A stretch of DNA of 64,000 nucleotides, from positions 439,001 to 503,000 of the forward strand of contig JAFBJZ010000371.1 of NCBI GenBank assembly GCA_016785225.1. Direction: 5' to 3'. The translations under genes were made by a program, and so were the position numbers. Positions 37,690 through 47,620 of the stretch are shown one piece after another. Positions within the stretch are counted from its first letter, which is position 1, and each line of letters opens with the position of its first letter. The notes beneath the pieces were generated by a model. It made no database searches. It was not told the DNA's origin and saw nothing but the letters and a program-made list of their open reading frames with translations. This DNA is from Psettodes erumei (taxonomy: Eukaryota > Chordata > Actinopteri > Pleuronectiformes > Psettodidae).

Positions 37690-38045
37690 CAAGAATCCTT
37701 AGACATAAGAAAAACAAGCTCTGAGATTGGTCTGATGTAGGTTTTTGGTGTTCCTTGCCTCACAACTTTGACCTCTTTGACCTTTGTTGTCTTTGCTAGG
37801 CAGTGTCTTTACCACAAGCCCAAATGGCCAGTCGTTCCTTTTGGCCTGACTGTCTTTCATCAGATCTACATCATCCACTTGGATGTTCGGCTTGTCATCA
37901 GTCCACTTGTGGCACTTCTGGAGTGACACCAGATATTCCTGTCTCCATCGTTTCCAGAAGCTCTCTGCTAAACACTGCACTTGTTTCCACTGATTTTTGT
38001 GAAGATCCTTATGATTGAAGTGTTGGGATTTGGTAAACAGAATTT
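37690..38045 (-). pseudogene. BEL/Pao integrase, C-terminal fragment
   Basis: The minus strand encodes QWKQVQCLAESFWKRWRQEY, then LVSLQKCHKW and PNIQVDDVDLMKD...NDWPFGLV. This is the conserved C-terminal domain that closes BEL/Pao pol. It is the 3' end of the same-orientation BEL copy at 39006-40690. Protease-distal pol and most of integrase are absent, replaced by 38046-39005. Confidence 0.75.
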
Positions 38046-38422
38046 GGTTAAAATTTGATAATTGATGACTATTAATAACAATCATAAGTTATTATAAGGA
38101 ATCAATTTATTATTAATCAAAATTAATAATAATTCGGGGCACCACCCTGTGAACAGGGAACCTTAACCAAATGCAGTCTCACTCGCTATGAAGGCATAAC
38201 TTCGAGCACAGGCTCTCGCAACCAGCTTGACACAATATTAACATGCAATAATGACAACCAGTAGTGGATTTTCGTCACGATAAAGTTTAATTCCAAATAT
38301 GTTAATTTCTTAACAATATTCAAACAGTCAACTTCATGTACTATCACTACTATGCTATACCACACCATACTATACTATACTAGAACAGTTCACAACACGA
38401 GTAAATGGGGTGCGCACATACA

Positions 38423-38427
<5 letters not shown>

Positions 38428-38463
<36 letters not shown>
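38428..38463 (+). repeat. (TG)n microsatellite
   Basis: About 17 TG units inside the unclassified insertion. Confidence 0.95.
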
Positions 38464-38467
<4 letters not shown>

Positions 38468-38782
38468 AAATGAGGGACAGGGGAAAGAGGGAGAGAGAGC
38501 GTGTGAGGAGGAGGTGAAGAAAAAGGGAGGGGCAAGATGGCTGACTTGGCCCACGAGTGGGTCTACGTCACACACGTCAACACTCCTTGCCCTGGAATAT
38601 GGCGGGTGATTTAACCAGGCATGCCTGATGGCGTCCTGATCGACCTGTAGCACGACACTGGAATAGCTGAGGCAATGACGGAGTTAGCTAGACTACGCTC
38701 TCCGCCTATTCGGCTATATGGGGCGTGTGTACGTGTATCTATGTGCGGATGCGTATGATCGAGTACACGAAAAGGGTCTCAG

Positions 38783-38783
38783 T

Positions 38784-38824
<41 letters not shown>
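38783..38824 (+). repeat. (GA)n microsatellite
   Basis: About 20 GA units with one AAAG interruption. Confidence 0.95.
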
Positions 38825-38830
<6 letters not shown>

Positions 38831-39005
38831 CAAATCACCCTCACCACGTGGGGATAACGATGATCATCTTCAAACAGTGTAACTCTTCTCTATGGGATTC
38901 TTGCTGGACACAACAAATGATGATTGTTTTAGCCATCGTGCATCAACAGCATCCATTTTGTGAGTTTTGGAGAACGTTCTTGTTACCTGAATCAGTTTTG
39001 TGATG

Positions 39006-40690
39006 GCTTGCAGTAGTCTCTTCCAGCAAGAAAATCATTCAAAGCATGCTGAGCTGAACTGACCCTCTGTAGATTTGGTGTAGTTGACAGCAACTTGGGG
39101 CCGAACTTCACATCAAGTTCTGGATCAACAAGATCAAACCTGTTGCTTTGTAGAGACTCACTGGTGTTTTTCAGGAATTCGGGACCTGAGAACCAGTTGG
39201 AGGTTCTGAGAATGTCTACTTACATAGTTCTGGTGGCATGATCCACCGGATTCTGTTCGGTGGCAATATACTGCCATTGCTGCGGATGACTTGATTTCCT
39301 GATGCGATTGACTCGGTTGGCAACATACACATGGAATCTTCTAGAGGTGTTATGGATGTACCCGAGAACAATCCTGCTATCAGTGAAAAATCTCACCGCA
39401 TGCATCTCAATGTCCATCTCACTGCAGATCGCATCTGCCATCTCAGTTGCCAAGACAGCAGCACACAACTCCAAACGGGGAACTGTATGGCTGGATGCGG
39501 CGCCAACTTTGCTTTGCTCATGATGAATCCTACATGGCACTGGTTTTCATCGTTGGTGACACGCAGGTAGGCTACTGCAGCGATAGCTTGAGTGGAGGCA
39601 TCGGAGAATACACAGAGTTGTTGACTTAGAGACAAGGCAAGAGGGATAGGCACATACCTTCTTTTAATGTGTAGCTTCTCTAATTCCAGGAGAGACTCTT
39701 TCCACAACTTCCAAGACTCTTGCTTGTCTGATGGGAGACGTGGAAAAGGAGGTGGCAATATAGGCTCGTAGCTGGGAGAGGATCATCCCAGTCATATTCT
39801 TTGGATGACAGTTCTCTGACCAGAGCTTTTCCTTGAACTGTGATAGGACTCACAAAACTTAGTTGATCATAGAGGCTCTGAACCGTTGATAGAATGCCTC
39901 TTTTTGTGAACAGTTTCTCTTCACGGGATACTTGAAAACTGAAACTGTCACTTTCCAGCTTCCATATCAGTCCAAGACTGCTCTGCTCCCAGGTCAAGGT
40001 CTTTTAAGTCTTTTGGAAGGTCCTCAGGGGTGAATGTTTTCATGACCTTGCTGCTGTTGGAAGCGATTTCGTGGATTTTTAAGTTGGATGCTGCCAACAT
40101 TTTTTGTGTCCTCTTTAGCAGATTGATAGCTGCTTCTTCTGTCAGAACCGACATCAATCCATCATCTACGTAGAAGTTTCGCTTGACGAACTCCTTGCTG
40201 TCTGTGCCATATTCATCCTGATGCTCTTGTGTAGCTCTCCTTAGACAGTAGATGGCCACTGATGGTGAGGGGCTGTTGCCAAATATGTGGACCTTCATTC
40301 TGAATTCTGCGATGTCATTATTTAAGTCGTTGTCCTTATACCAAAGGAACCGCAGATAATCACGATGATCTGCTTGGACGACAAATGTGTAGAACATCTG
40401 CTGGATATCAGCAGTGATCGCGATGTTCTCTTTTCTGAAGCGCATGAAGACCCCACGCAGAGCATTGTTTAAGTCTGGCCCACTGAGCAACACATCATTC
40501 AGTGACACACCATCATGTTTAGCGCTTGAGTCAAAAACCACTCTAATTGATTTGGTTTCTGGGGATGATAGACTCCGAACAGAGGTAAGAGCTAATAGAG
40601 CTACCTTTTCATCATCAGGGTGGCTGTCAAAAATTGTAGCTCCAAGTTTTTCAGTCTCCTCGCCTTGGAACGTACAGTCTACAATATTCG
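39006..40690 (-). pseudogene. BEL/Pao pol fragment: RT and RNase H
   Basis: The minus strand starts with LFGVYHPQKPNQ (about 40550, shifted frame), then IRVVFDSSAKHDGVSLND, an IAITADIQQMFYTF block with the first RT aspartate, RDYLRFLWYKD, and KRNFYVDDGLMSV with the YVDD active site (about 40180). RGILSTVQSLYDQL, YDWDDPLP, the RNase H-like block (LCVFSDAST, VPRLELCAAVLA, RFFTDSRIVLGYI) and DLVDPELDVKFGPKLLS follow. This is the standard BEL/Pao order. Lesions include a frameshift near 40550, a 41-bp insertion near 39740-39775, and a break at about 39005. It lies inside the ERV and has the same orientation. Confidence 0.85.
39732..39779 (-). other. 41-bp insertion in BEL pol matching ERV gag in inverse orientation
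   Basis: BEL pol would read directly DPLP-SDKQESW, but 41 extra bases break the frame here. The insertion is flanked by a direct repeat TGGGAGA (39732-39738 and 39773-39779). Thirty-five bases (39740-39774) are the exact reverse complement of 41108-41142 in the ERV gag region 1.3 kb away. Confidence 0.75.
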
Positions 40691-40975
40691 ATTGGCAAGT
40701 GTGTTTTGTTGTTCTGAGATGAGGATTGGTACAGTAGTCTTTTGGTTCTTGTAGGGGAGCTCCGCAGGTTGTGTGCAAAGTATCAGCTGTCTTGTTCCCT
40801 CAAACCCAATTGTCCGAACATACTTGCCAGACATAGGGAGGTGTGTGGCATCTTGAGGCTGGATACAGGTAAAAGTAGTTCTGCAATCTGCCATCAGTTT
40901 TAATGGACAATTGTTTACTTTCACCCAGATGGTTGGATTGTCTTCCAGTGTAGACACCACCAGCTGGCAGCCCCC
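40690..40975 (-). pseudogene. ERV protease
   Basis: Retroviral aspartic protease cleaves the gag-pol precursor. The minus strand reads WVKVNNCPLKLMADC, then TFTCIQPQDATHLPMSGKYV and RTIGFEGTRQLI, and ends at PILISEQQNTLANR, where the usual LLGRD-type segment should begin. The active-site triplet expected after the first hydrophobic strand (Asp-Thr/Ser-Gly) reads Asp-Cys-Arg, so the enzyme would be dead. At about 40690 the ERV is interrupted by BEL/Pao sequence. Confidence 0.72.
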
Positions 40976-43038
40976 TTTTGGGTTATCTGGGCACCTCTAG
41001 AACCCTGGTGCCGGCCCCCTGTAGGGGTTTACTGGTCCCATGGGTGGCCAATGTTGTTGCCATCGCTGTTCGTAGGGTCCAGGTGCCTGAGATGCTCATG
41101 CTGGAAGCAGCTACGAGCCTATATTGCCACCTCCTTTTCCACCTCGTCCAACACCATCCCCTCGGCATCCCTGGGGTTGTTCATAGACAGGTTGAGGATA
41201 TTGAGGCTGGGCAGCAACTTGTGTGGCTGGTGGTAGTTGAGGTGGATTTTGGCACTGCATAACTGTGGACTGCTTCTTTTCTTTGGTCTTCTGTCCTGCC
41301 AGGTGGATTTGATTGAGCTTTCTGAGTGTCTCTTGATCTTGCTCTCTCTGGGTGTATTCTTTCTTGCAGTGCAATTCCACTCGGTGAGCAACATGATCAG
41401 TGTAGACACTCTTTGTCATACTGCTCAGCCCAACTACTTCTGCCAATTTACTTCTCACTGGCAGAGGCAGTCCTTGTTGAATCTTGTCTCTCATAATGGC
41501 CTTTTCCAATTGATTGATGTCTGGATCCCTTCCAGTGACATTTCTCCACTGTTTGTGCTCTGGCTACGTAGGCTCTCTGGTTTTCATTTTCTCCCAGCGG
41601 GTCAATGAGAATGTTATCTGGATGCACATTAGTGGGGTACATGCCTTTCAATGCTTTCCACAGGTGGCCTCTGTTGGCGGCAAAGAGCTCTGGATCGTAA
41701 ATTCATGTTGCCATATATCTGTGGAGTCCAGCTCTCTCCAGGATCTCTTCCATGGTGGCCAGTCCCAATAAGTTGGCCAGGAGTCTCTTAATATCTCCCA
41801 TGGCCAGCTGTGTCCCCACCAGAGCCTCATCCAATTTTGAAATCCATGGGTGAGCACCATCCTGTAGTGAGGGCAGCTTGTCCATTATCTCAGTCATGTC
41901 AGTGTTTAGCCATGGCTTGTACTCCAAATTTCTCCTTCTGAAAACCACTGGACATAGCTTATAAGATGTCTTCGGCCTCGGTCGCAGCTCATACTGCTGG
42001 TTTTTATCTTGGGTTCAAGATAAAAGCACTTTTCAGTTTTAGTGAGTTTCTTTAGTGCTTTGTCCACTTGTCCCTTGACCTTGGCCTCAGCCCATTGTAA
42101 TTTTCATTCCTCTGGAGATGTGGCTGACGCCATCTCTTCCCACAGCTGATCTTGTGCTTTGTCGATTTCCCTTGGATCTGCTTCCATAGTGCTTATCTCC
42201 CCATCCACCTGTGCCGCCTTGCGCATTTCTTCCTCCAGTCCTTTCTCAGTCTCTGCACCAGACTCAGCATCTTCACTGGTTATCCTACTGGCTATCTTGC
42301 CTTGTCTCTCAGCTCTGGCCAATATTTTCTTAATTGATGGGTAATATCCTCCAACATCCCTTTCTTTGTCACTAAAGTCTTGTCTGGTGCTTCTCAATGT
42401 TTTTTTTTCTCCTTTAAACATGTGTCCACAGGGCTAGGACCTCCACTAGCTGATGAGAGTTTTGGCTGTTGCTTACTTTTAGTATCTGGAGTTATCACTA
42501 TAGCTGTCTTTGCTTTTGCAGTCTCAAGTATCTGGCCATCCTCATCCTCCATACTGTATCTTCCTTTCATGGTGAGGAGGGATAGCTGTGTACAGTAGTG
42601 TCTGTTCACTTTTCTTCTCATAAGGTGGGGGAGTTGCCAAAATTGGAGTCATGTCTGGGAAAGGAGGGTCATGTTTCTCTAATAATTTTGCAGCTTCTTG
42701 ATTCCTCTGTATACTCTTACCTATTTTAGCTTTTGCAACTTTTAATATCTTCTGCCCTTACTGATTGAACAACTCCAAATTTGCTAATTCTATATCCCTT
42801 TTTCCTTCCTTTCCTCTCCTTTTTTGCCTTTCTTTTGCTCTACCTTATATGTTTTGATGAGTACTTGCAATGTTTTAATCACCTCTGCACCAAAGGTGCC
42901 TTCTGGTGGCCAGGGCTGGTCAATCTCCACCCATCTTTTATTCTATTCTTTAGATATTTTACCAATCCCCTTAACGAGGGGATTATTCTTCTTAACAATC
43001 TCCACAGGCGTGATTGCCTTCGCCGTTCTTGCGCCCAT
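40976..43038 (-). pseudogene. ERV gag
   Basis: Gag forms the viral capsid. A likely start ATG at 43038-43036 (minus strand) gives MGARTAKAITPVE, with glycine at position 2 as needed for myristoylation, then WVEIDQPWPPEGTFGAEVI. A charged middle part follows (GYYPSIKKILARAERQGKI near 42330). Next comes a capsid-like segment (KPWLNTDMTEIMDKLPSL, then a GDIKRLLANLLGLATMEEIL helix, 41910-41750) and a C-terminal part (MRDKIQQGLPLPVRSKLAEV near 41490) ending in glycine/arginine-rich sequence (GRGGKGGGN). A clear CCHC zinc knuckle is not preserved. Multiple stops and frame changes make it a pseudogene. Confidence 0.65.
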
Positions 43039-43889
43039 AACCACTCTGGGTAACTTAACTGTTAATTTCTTTACCATTTATGCGGGCTATTGGAAAGTGC
43101 AAGGCTCTGATCTTTGTTCCACACTGCAACCCCCTTTAAACTCAGGATGTTGACCAACCCCAAATAGTTTTTCAAGATTGTTTCTATCGGTCAGTATCAG
43201 TAATGTTCCTATTACTTAATGAGCCCTTCTTCTTCATTATTTTGGTCAAACCATGGCAACATCCAGACTACACATATAAATAATACCTTTGCCAGGCCAT
43301 GCATGCATAAGTGTGTGCTTCAATTTGGAATTCGAAACCCTGGAAACTGAGAAAAATCTCTTTTCCAGGAATTTAAGGTCAAGACCGGCACACAAAAAGA
43401 GAAAGCTATCAGACCAAGCACCACTGTTCATTCATCTTAATAGACACCAAACCTTGTGTATACAATGAGAAAGAACTCTTTTTGAGGTTCTGACAACTTA
43501 TGCAAGTTGTCAGATCAAGCACTGTTATGCGTGCATCACAAACTTCTGGTTTCTCTAAACCATATACATATTACTTATACTATCAAATTTAGAATTAGCC
43601 AAACACGGGGTTCCCTTTATTATCCCTTATACATATTACTTCTCAAATTTAGGATTTGACAAATGGAGGGTTCCTCTTATTGTACAATTTGGAATGGTTA
43701 TTTAACACCCCCCTCTCACTCAAACCACACAGCCCAAGAGAGAACGAGGAAACACAAACAAATCTCCAGACTTACCCGTCTGAAGAATTTATCAGGCTGG
43801 TCAGGCCTCCGCCTCCTCACTCTCTCCCCAGGGCTGAGAATCCTTGGTCCTTACTCAGCCTCGAGTTGCCTGATTCTGTTCATGATGCC
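43039..43889 (-). promoter_or_regulatory. ERV untranslated leader with probable splice donor
   Basis: About 840 bp between the possible LTR and the gag start. On the minus strand a strong splice-donor match, GACGGGTAAGTCT, lies at about 43780-43768, in the place where retroviral leaders carry their major donor. A TTTGGCATCATGAACAG string at 43893-43877 could be the primer-binding site, but I could not match it to a tRNA with certainty. Confidence 0.45.
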
Positions 43890-44435
43890 AAATTTAATGT
43901 AGTAGTTGAGAGGGAAAAGTCAAAAACACTGCTGATGCTCTTTCAATAAATTTATGAAGCAGGCATCTAAAACAACTGTCTGCAATACAGTGGGGGAATC
44001 TTCAATTTGATCAATCGCCAATTGATGACAACAGCTGTGAAGAGGAAACCCCTTAACATTGAATAAAAGGTCTTGCTGAAGTGGCAGAAATCCCCCAAAC
44101 CCTGGAGATCTGCCTACCATTTTAAACCTCTGTGACAATATGCCGTTCTCATTAATATCCAATAAGCTCATGCAAAATCCAGTAAGGTATGATATATCTC
44201 ACACCCTTACAAAGGAGACTACACATGTAGTGTGTAGATTTTACTCACTACCTTCCCTACATACCTCCTAACATGGATAGATGCAAAGAGCTAGCAATGT
44301 CTCCTAGCTCCATGATCCCCAAACACAGAAACGCATAGTTCTTAGGCCACAGATGCTGACTGTTAGAGAAGGTCAGAGCGTGTATGATCTGTAGGCCTGT
44401 AACACACAAGAACTTAAATGAATTACCAGAAAATA
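43890..44435 (-). repeat. Possible ERV 5' LTR
   Basis: About 545 bp of non-coding sequence lies between the leader and the Tc1 junction, exactly where a 5' LTR belongs. On the minus strand it can start TGTGTGTTACAGG (about 44411) and end near CTACTACA (about 43900). There is no second LTR to compare with, so this rests on position only. Confidence 0.35.
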
Positions 44436-44445
44436 TACCTCACGA

Positions 44446-44694
44446 TTCTCCAGACCTGAACCAAATACAAAATCTTTGGAGGTAGCTGAAACTTCGTTTT
44501 ACCAAGTGACAGCCTCAAACCTGAAAGATCTGGAGAAGATCTGTATGGAGGAGTGGGCCAAAATCCCTGCTGCAGTGTGTGCAAACCTGGTCAATAACTA
44601 CAGGAAACGTCTGTATCAAATACTTATTTCATGCAATAAAATGCAAATTAATAATCTAAAAATCATAAAATGTGTTTTTCTGGATTTTTTTTAG
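44446..44694 (+). pseudogene. Tc1 transposase, C-terminal fragment
   Basis: The plus strand resumes Tc1 transposase at SPDLNQIQNLW, the segment carrying the third catalytic residue. The frame then shifts and continues as NLKDLEKICMEEWAKIPAAV and CANLVNNYRKRLY to the end. In active DD34E Tc1 enzymes the motif contains glutamate before NLW; here it is glutamine (IQNLW), so catalysis would be lost even if the gene were whole. The right terminal inverted repeat follows directly. Confidence 0.8.
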
Positions 44695-44811
44695 ATTCCG
44701 TCTCTCACAGTTGAAGTGTACCTACAATAAAAAATTACAGACCTCTCCATTCTTTGTAAGTGGGAAAACGTGCAAGATTGGCAGTGTATCAAATACTTAT
44801 TTTCCCCACTG
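44607..44811 (-). repeat. Right terminal inverted repeat of the Tc1 element
   Basis: The reverse complement begins CAGTGGGGAAAATAAGTATT at 44811 and stays aligned with the left repeat for about 205 bp. It overlaps the last codons of the transposase fragment. Confidence 0.85.
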
Positions 44812-45239
44812 TACATCCTGCACATAAACACACACAGAGACATGTTCACACATAGTTTTGCAGATGTAATGAATAATTTATGTCATGTGAATGTTGTGGG
44901 TTGAACCCAGTTAAATGTAAGAGCAGCCCTCAGGGAAAACATAGTGAAACATATTGCTGCACACATTTCTCTATTTTCATGCTGGCAGATACAACTGGGT
45001 TTTTACGATATCTAATTTTTTCAACACAAGTGTGGAATCATGTTTCCTGTCATCACCCACCCCTGTCATCTTAATTTTAACAGACATGGTGACACAGTCT
45101 CTTAAAAAGACAGGTGGCATGTTTAAGTCAAATGCTTCATCAGATGATGTCATGAATTATTTGTTTGTTTTCATTTATCTTTGTCGCTAATTTGCATCAT
45201 AGATAATCGATAATAATAGATTTATATCTATTTTATATC
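44812..45239. other. Non-coding stretch, nothing identified
   Basis: Flanking DNA right of the Tc1 element. An AT-rich GATAATAGATTTATATC segment near 45200-45245 adjoins the next LINE fragment. Confidence 0.5.
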
Positions 45240-45510
45240 TATTTTATGTGCTATATGGTGATAGACTTCAGGAGGAAGTCACCCCCTACTACACCAGTGA
45301 ACATCCAGGGAGGAGACATCGAGACAGTGGACTCGTACAAGTACCTGGGTGTTCATCTCAATAACAAACTGGACTGGTCCACAAACACGAATGTCCTGTA
45401 CAAGAGGGGCCAGAGTCGACTCCACCTGTTGAGGAGACTGAGGTCCTTCGGAGTCTGCAGGACTCTGCTGAGAACCTTTTATGACTATGTTGTGGCATCT
45501 GTATTGTAAT
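45240..45510 (+). mobile_element. Rex1/CR1-like LINE reverse transcriptase fragment
   Basis: A single clean frame of about 87 codons reads MVIDFRRKSPPTTPVNIQG, then VDSYKYLGVHLNNKLDWS, then GQSRLHLLRRLRSFGVC and LLRTFYDYVVASVL. This is the region after the catalytic YADD block in fish Rex1/CR1/Jockey-group elements. Both ends are cut and no other part of the element is present. The fragment has no stop in 260 bp, so it may be fairly young. It is too short to be functional. Confidence 0.8.
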
Positions 45511-46099
45511 TACAATAGGAGATCAACAATACCTCAGCACATGTGGTGGAAAGGAGGATCTCAAACTCACAACAGCAAAACGTTCAACCTTTATAGCATC
45601 TTTAAAGGTCATGGTCTTTCATACTATTGGCTAGTTTCCCCAAAGTTAAAAACATTCTTGTCCACTTGGCAAAATCCCAATCTGTGATGACCATAAATGC
45701 TCACACAGTTGTCCAACCTACACATGCATATGTAAGTAAGAACAGTAGCCTCATGCTGTGGCGCCAGTCAAATATGCAGCGTCTTCCTTTCTTGGTAACT
45801 CTGAGACACTGGTGTCACCTAAATCACAGGGAGGAGAAAGTGATCCCCTCAACAGAAACACTATTTTGTGACTAGAAGTAACTCAGTAAGCAAGTTGAAC
45901 AACTGACCATTATGAATTAATGATCAACTAATAATTTTCCTTCCAGCTGAACAACTGAATATTGTTTTTTATCCAAATTTGAACAGTTTATAACGTTTGT
46001 TTTTTTTTAAATACCATAAAATATTTATGTTCCTGTTTTAGAAAGGCACCTTGTCAAATCACCTGGATGAGATTATTTTTGAGCTGAGTCAGGCATAGC

Positions 46100-46101
<2 letters not shown>

Positions 46102-46190
<89 letters not shown>
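46102..46190 (+). repeat. (TG)n microsatellite
   Basis: About 44 uninterrupted TG units, the longest TG array in the window. Confidence 0.97.
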
Positions 46191-46192
<2 letters not shown>

Positions 46193-47579
46193 CTTCTGAC
46201 AGTGAAATGAGAGGTACTTCTCTAACACCTGGGTCTTTTTTCTGAATCATCTCCTCTGTATTTATTGATAATCCTCAGGCCCCACAGTGATTCTCCTGCA
46301 GGGACACATTTCTGCCATCGTCCCTCCACAAGGTCGTCTGCATATGACAGATGTTTTATTTCTATGCCCCCCCCAAATGCGGTGAACTGAAGTGAGGCTG
46401 ATGGCTGCTATAAATGAGGAATCAGGTCGTGCATTCATGCCTGTCATTCCTCGCCGTAATGATTTTTGGCCGGACAGTCCGATAAACGCAAAGTGATGAG
46501 GCCTCATGAGTGTTGGAGCTTCCCTAGTGGCTGCTGCTCTCTCTCAGTGACTCTCAAAGTATACGCCAAATAAATTTTTGGCCAATTCTGTTGATTTAGG
46601 CAGCTCATGGTGATGTTTATTTCTGAGACATCATGATTGACAGCTGAGATTGACTTGCAATCGGTCAGGTGGGTGTATGGGTGGGACCTTCATACTGTGG
46701 CTCCACGCCCCACCCATGATAACTACTGTGCAGACAAATGACAGCTGCAGCTCAAGATGATGGTTCCTGTACACAGAGATGTGCAGGTCATCTTTATCTG
46801 CAGTCATGAGTGTTGTCATTGACAGTAGTGGTTTACAGCAGTTCCACAACTGTTTTCAAATTAAATTCTCAACTTGGCACATTGGCCACACATGGTCCAG
46901 CTTTATATCGTACAAGGTGTTGACCTGGTCCTGCTGTTTTGTTTCACAGGTAGAAGAGAACACAATGATCCCAGTGCCATTTACTGTACTGTAACAAATT
47001 GTAATAAACATGCTTATTGTTCTTTCAATATTGATAGTGCTACTTAAAATCTTTGATCAGAATTGATCATTGAAATCAAGTTTATTACATCATTTGACAG
47101 GACCTGTGTGGATTTTTCAACAGAAATTATCTCAGTAGCTCAGAAAGTTAATTTTGGAAGGTTTTTCATTTGGCAACCTGATACTACATGTTGATACATT
47201 GTTAATAACACTGACACAAAATGTAACACTTCTATAACAGCTCTGCACAGGTCATAACTTTCCCTCTGAGAGGCGGATGTGTTGCCTCAACCTCGAACAT
47301 TTCATTCCTGTCTTTTCTGGGGGTTTTTTCAAACACATGTCAGTCATGAGAACACCAAAAATGCCATGACAGCTGTGAGATGAACAGGGCGAGAGGAAAA
47401 CCTGCAGAGAAAGAGAGGAGAAAGAACTTCTTTGATTCTTTCCTTCCTTCCTGTCTCATAAACAAAAAACCTGAACCCAGATCCCACTCAATTTCTAAAA
47501 CTGCATTTTAACGCTGAGCCTTTCTAACCATCATCCCTCTGAAAATGATCCTCCTGTTAGTGTATTCACTCACATATCA

Positions 47580-47581
<2 letters not shown>

Positions 47582-47615
<34 letters not shown>
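47582..47615 (+). repeat. (TG)n microsatellite
   Basis: About 17 TG units. Confidence 0.95.

Positions 47616-47620
<5 letters not shown>

Larger units (their letters stand above)
38046..39005. other. Unclassified insertion inside the BEL element, possibly a solo LTR
   Basis: About 960 bp separates two blocks of BEL pol. It contains AT-rich sequence with TAATAATAATT words at 38105-38135, a TG array, a GA array and a GC-richer non-coding part (38520-38740). On the minus strand a TGGTGCCCCGAA string near 38140 resembles a tRNA-primer-site start. That would suit an LTR-type origin, but no duplicated LTR or target duplication was found. Confidence 0.35.
33121..44435 (-). mobile_element. Endogenous retrovirus, class I-like, truncated and interrupted
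   Basis: Read on the minus strand the order is possible LTR (44435-43890), leader with splice donor (43780), gag (43038-about 40980), protease (40975-40690), then foreign BEL and LINE sequence (40690-35838), then RT (35834-34800), RNase H (34700-33590) and integrase (33570-33121). Integrase ends before its third catalytic residue, where Tc1 sequence starts. No env and no 3' LTR are present. The layout and motifs (YVDD RT, single gag start MGA, late integrase) suit a gamma/epsilon-type fish ERV. Every gene has frameshifts or stops, so it is inactive. Confidence 0.7.
32552..44811 (+). mobile_element. Tc1-type transposon split by about 11.3 kb of nested retroelements
   Basis: Two inverted repeats of about 205 bp bound this 12.26-kb segment. 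Each is flanked by a TA dinucleotide (32550-32551 and 44812-44813), the canonical Tc1/mariner target duplication. The left part carries the transposon 5' region and the start of a Tc1 transposase (32758-33120). The right part carries the transposase C-terminus (about 44446-44694). Both parts read on the plus strand in the expected order. The material between is unrelated to Tc1: an ERV, a BEL/Pao element and an RLE-type LINE, all mainly on the minus strand. The transposase is also internally deleted and its catalytic glutamate is changed, so the unit is not autonomous. Confidence 0.85.

Noticed and set aside
41237..41608. Plus-strand frame of 123 codons
   Set aside because: It is the antisense shadow of ERV gag on the minus strand.
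44446..45510. Considered whether an ERV env gene or a 3' LTR lies somewhere in the cargo or its flanks
   Set aside because: No env-like frame or second copy of the putative LTR was found between 32552 and 45510.
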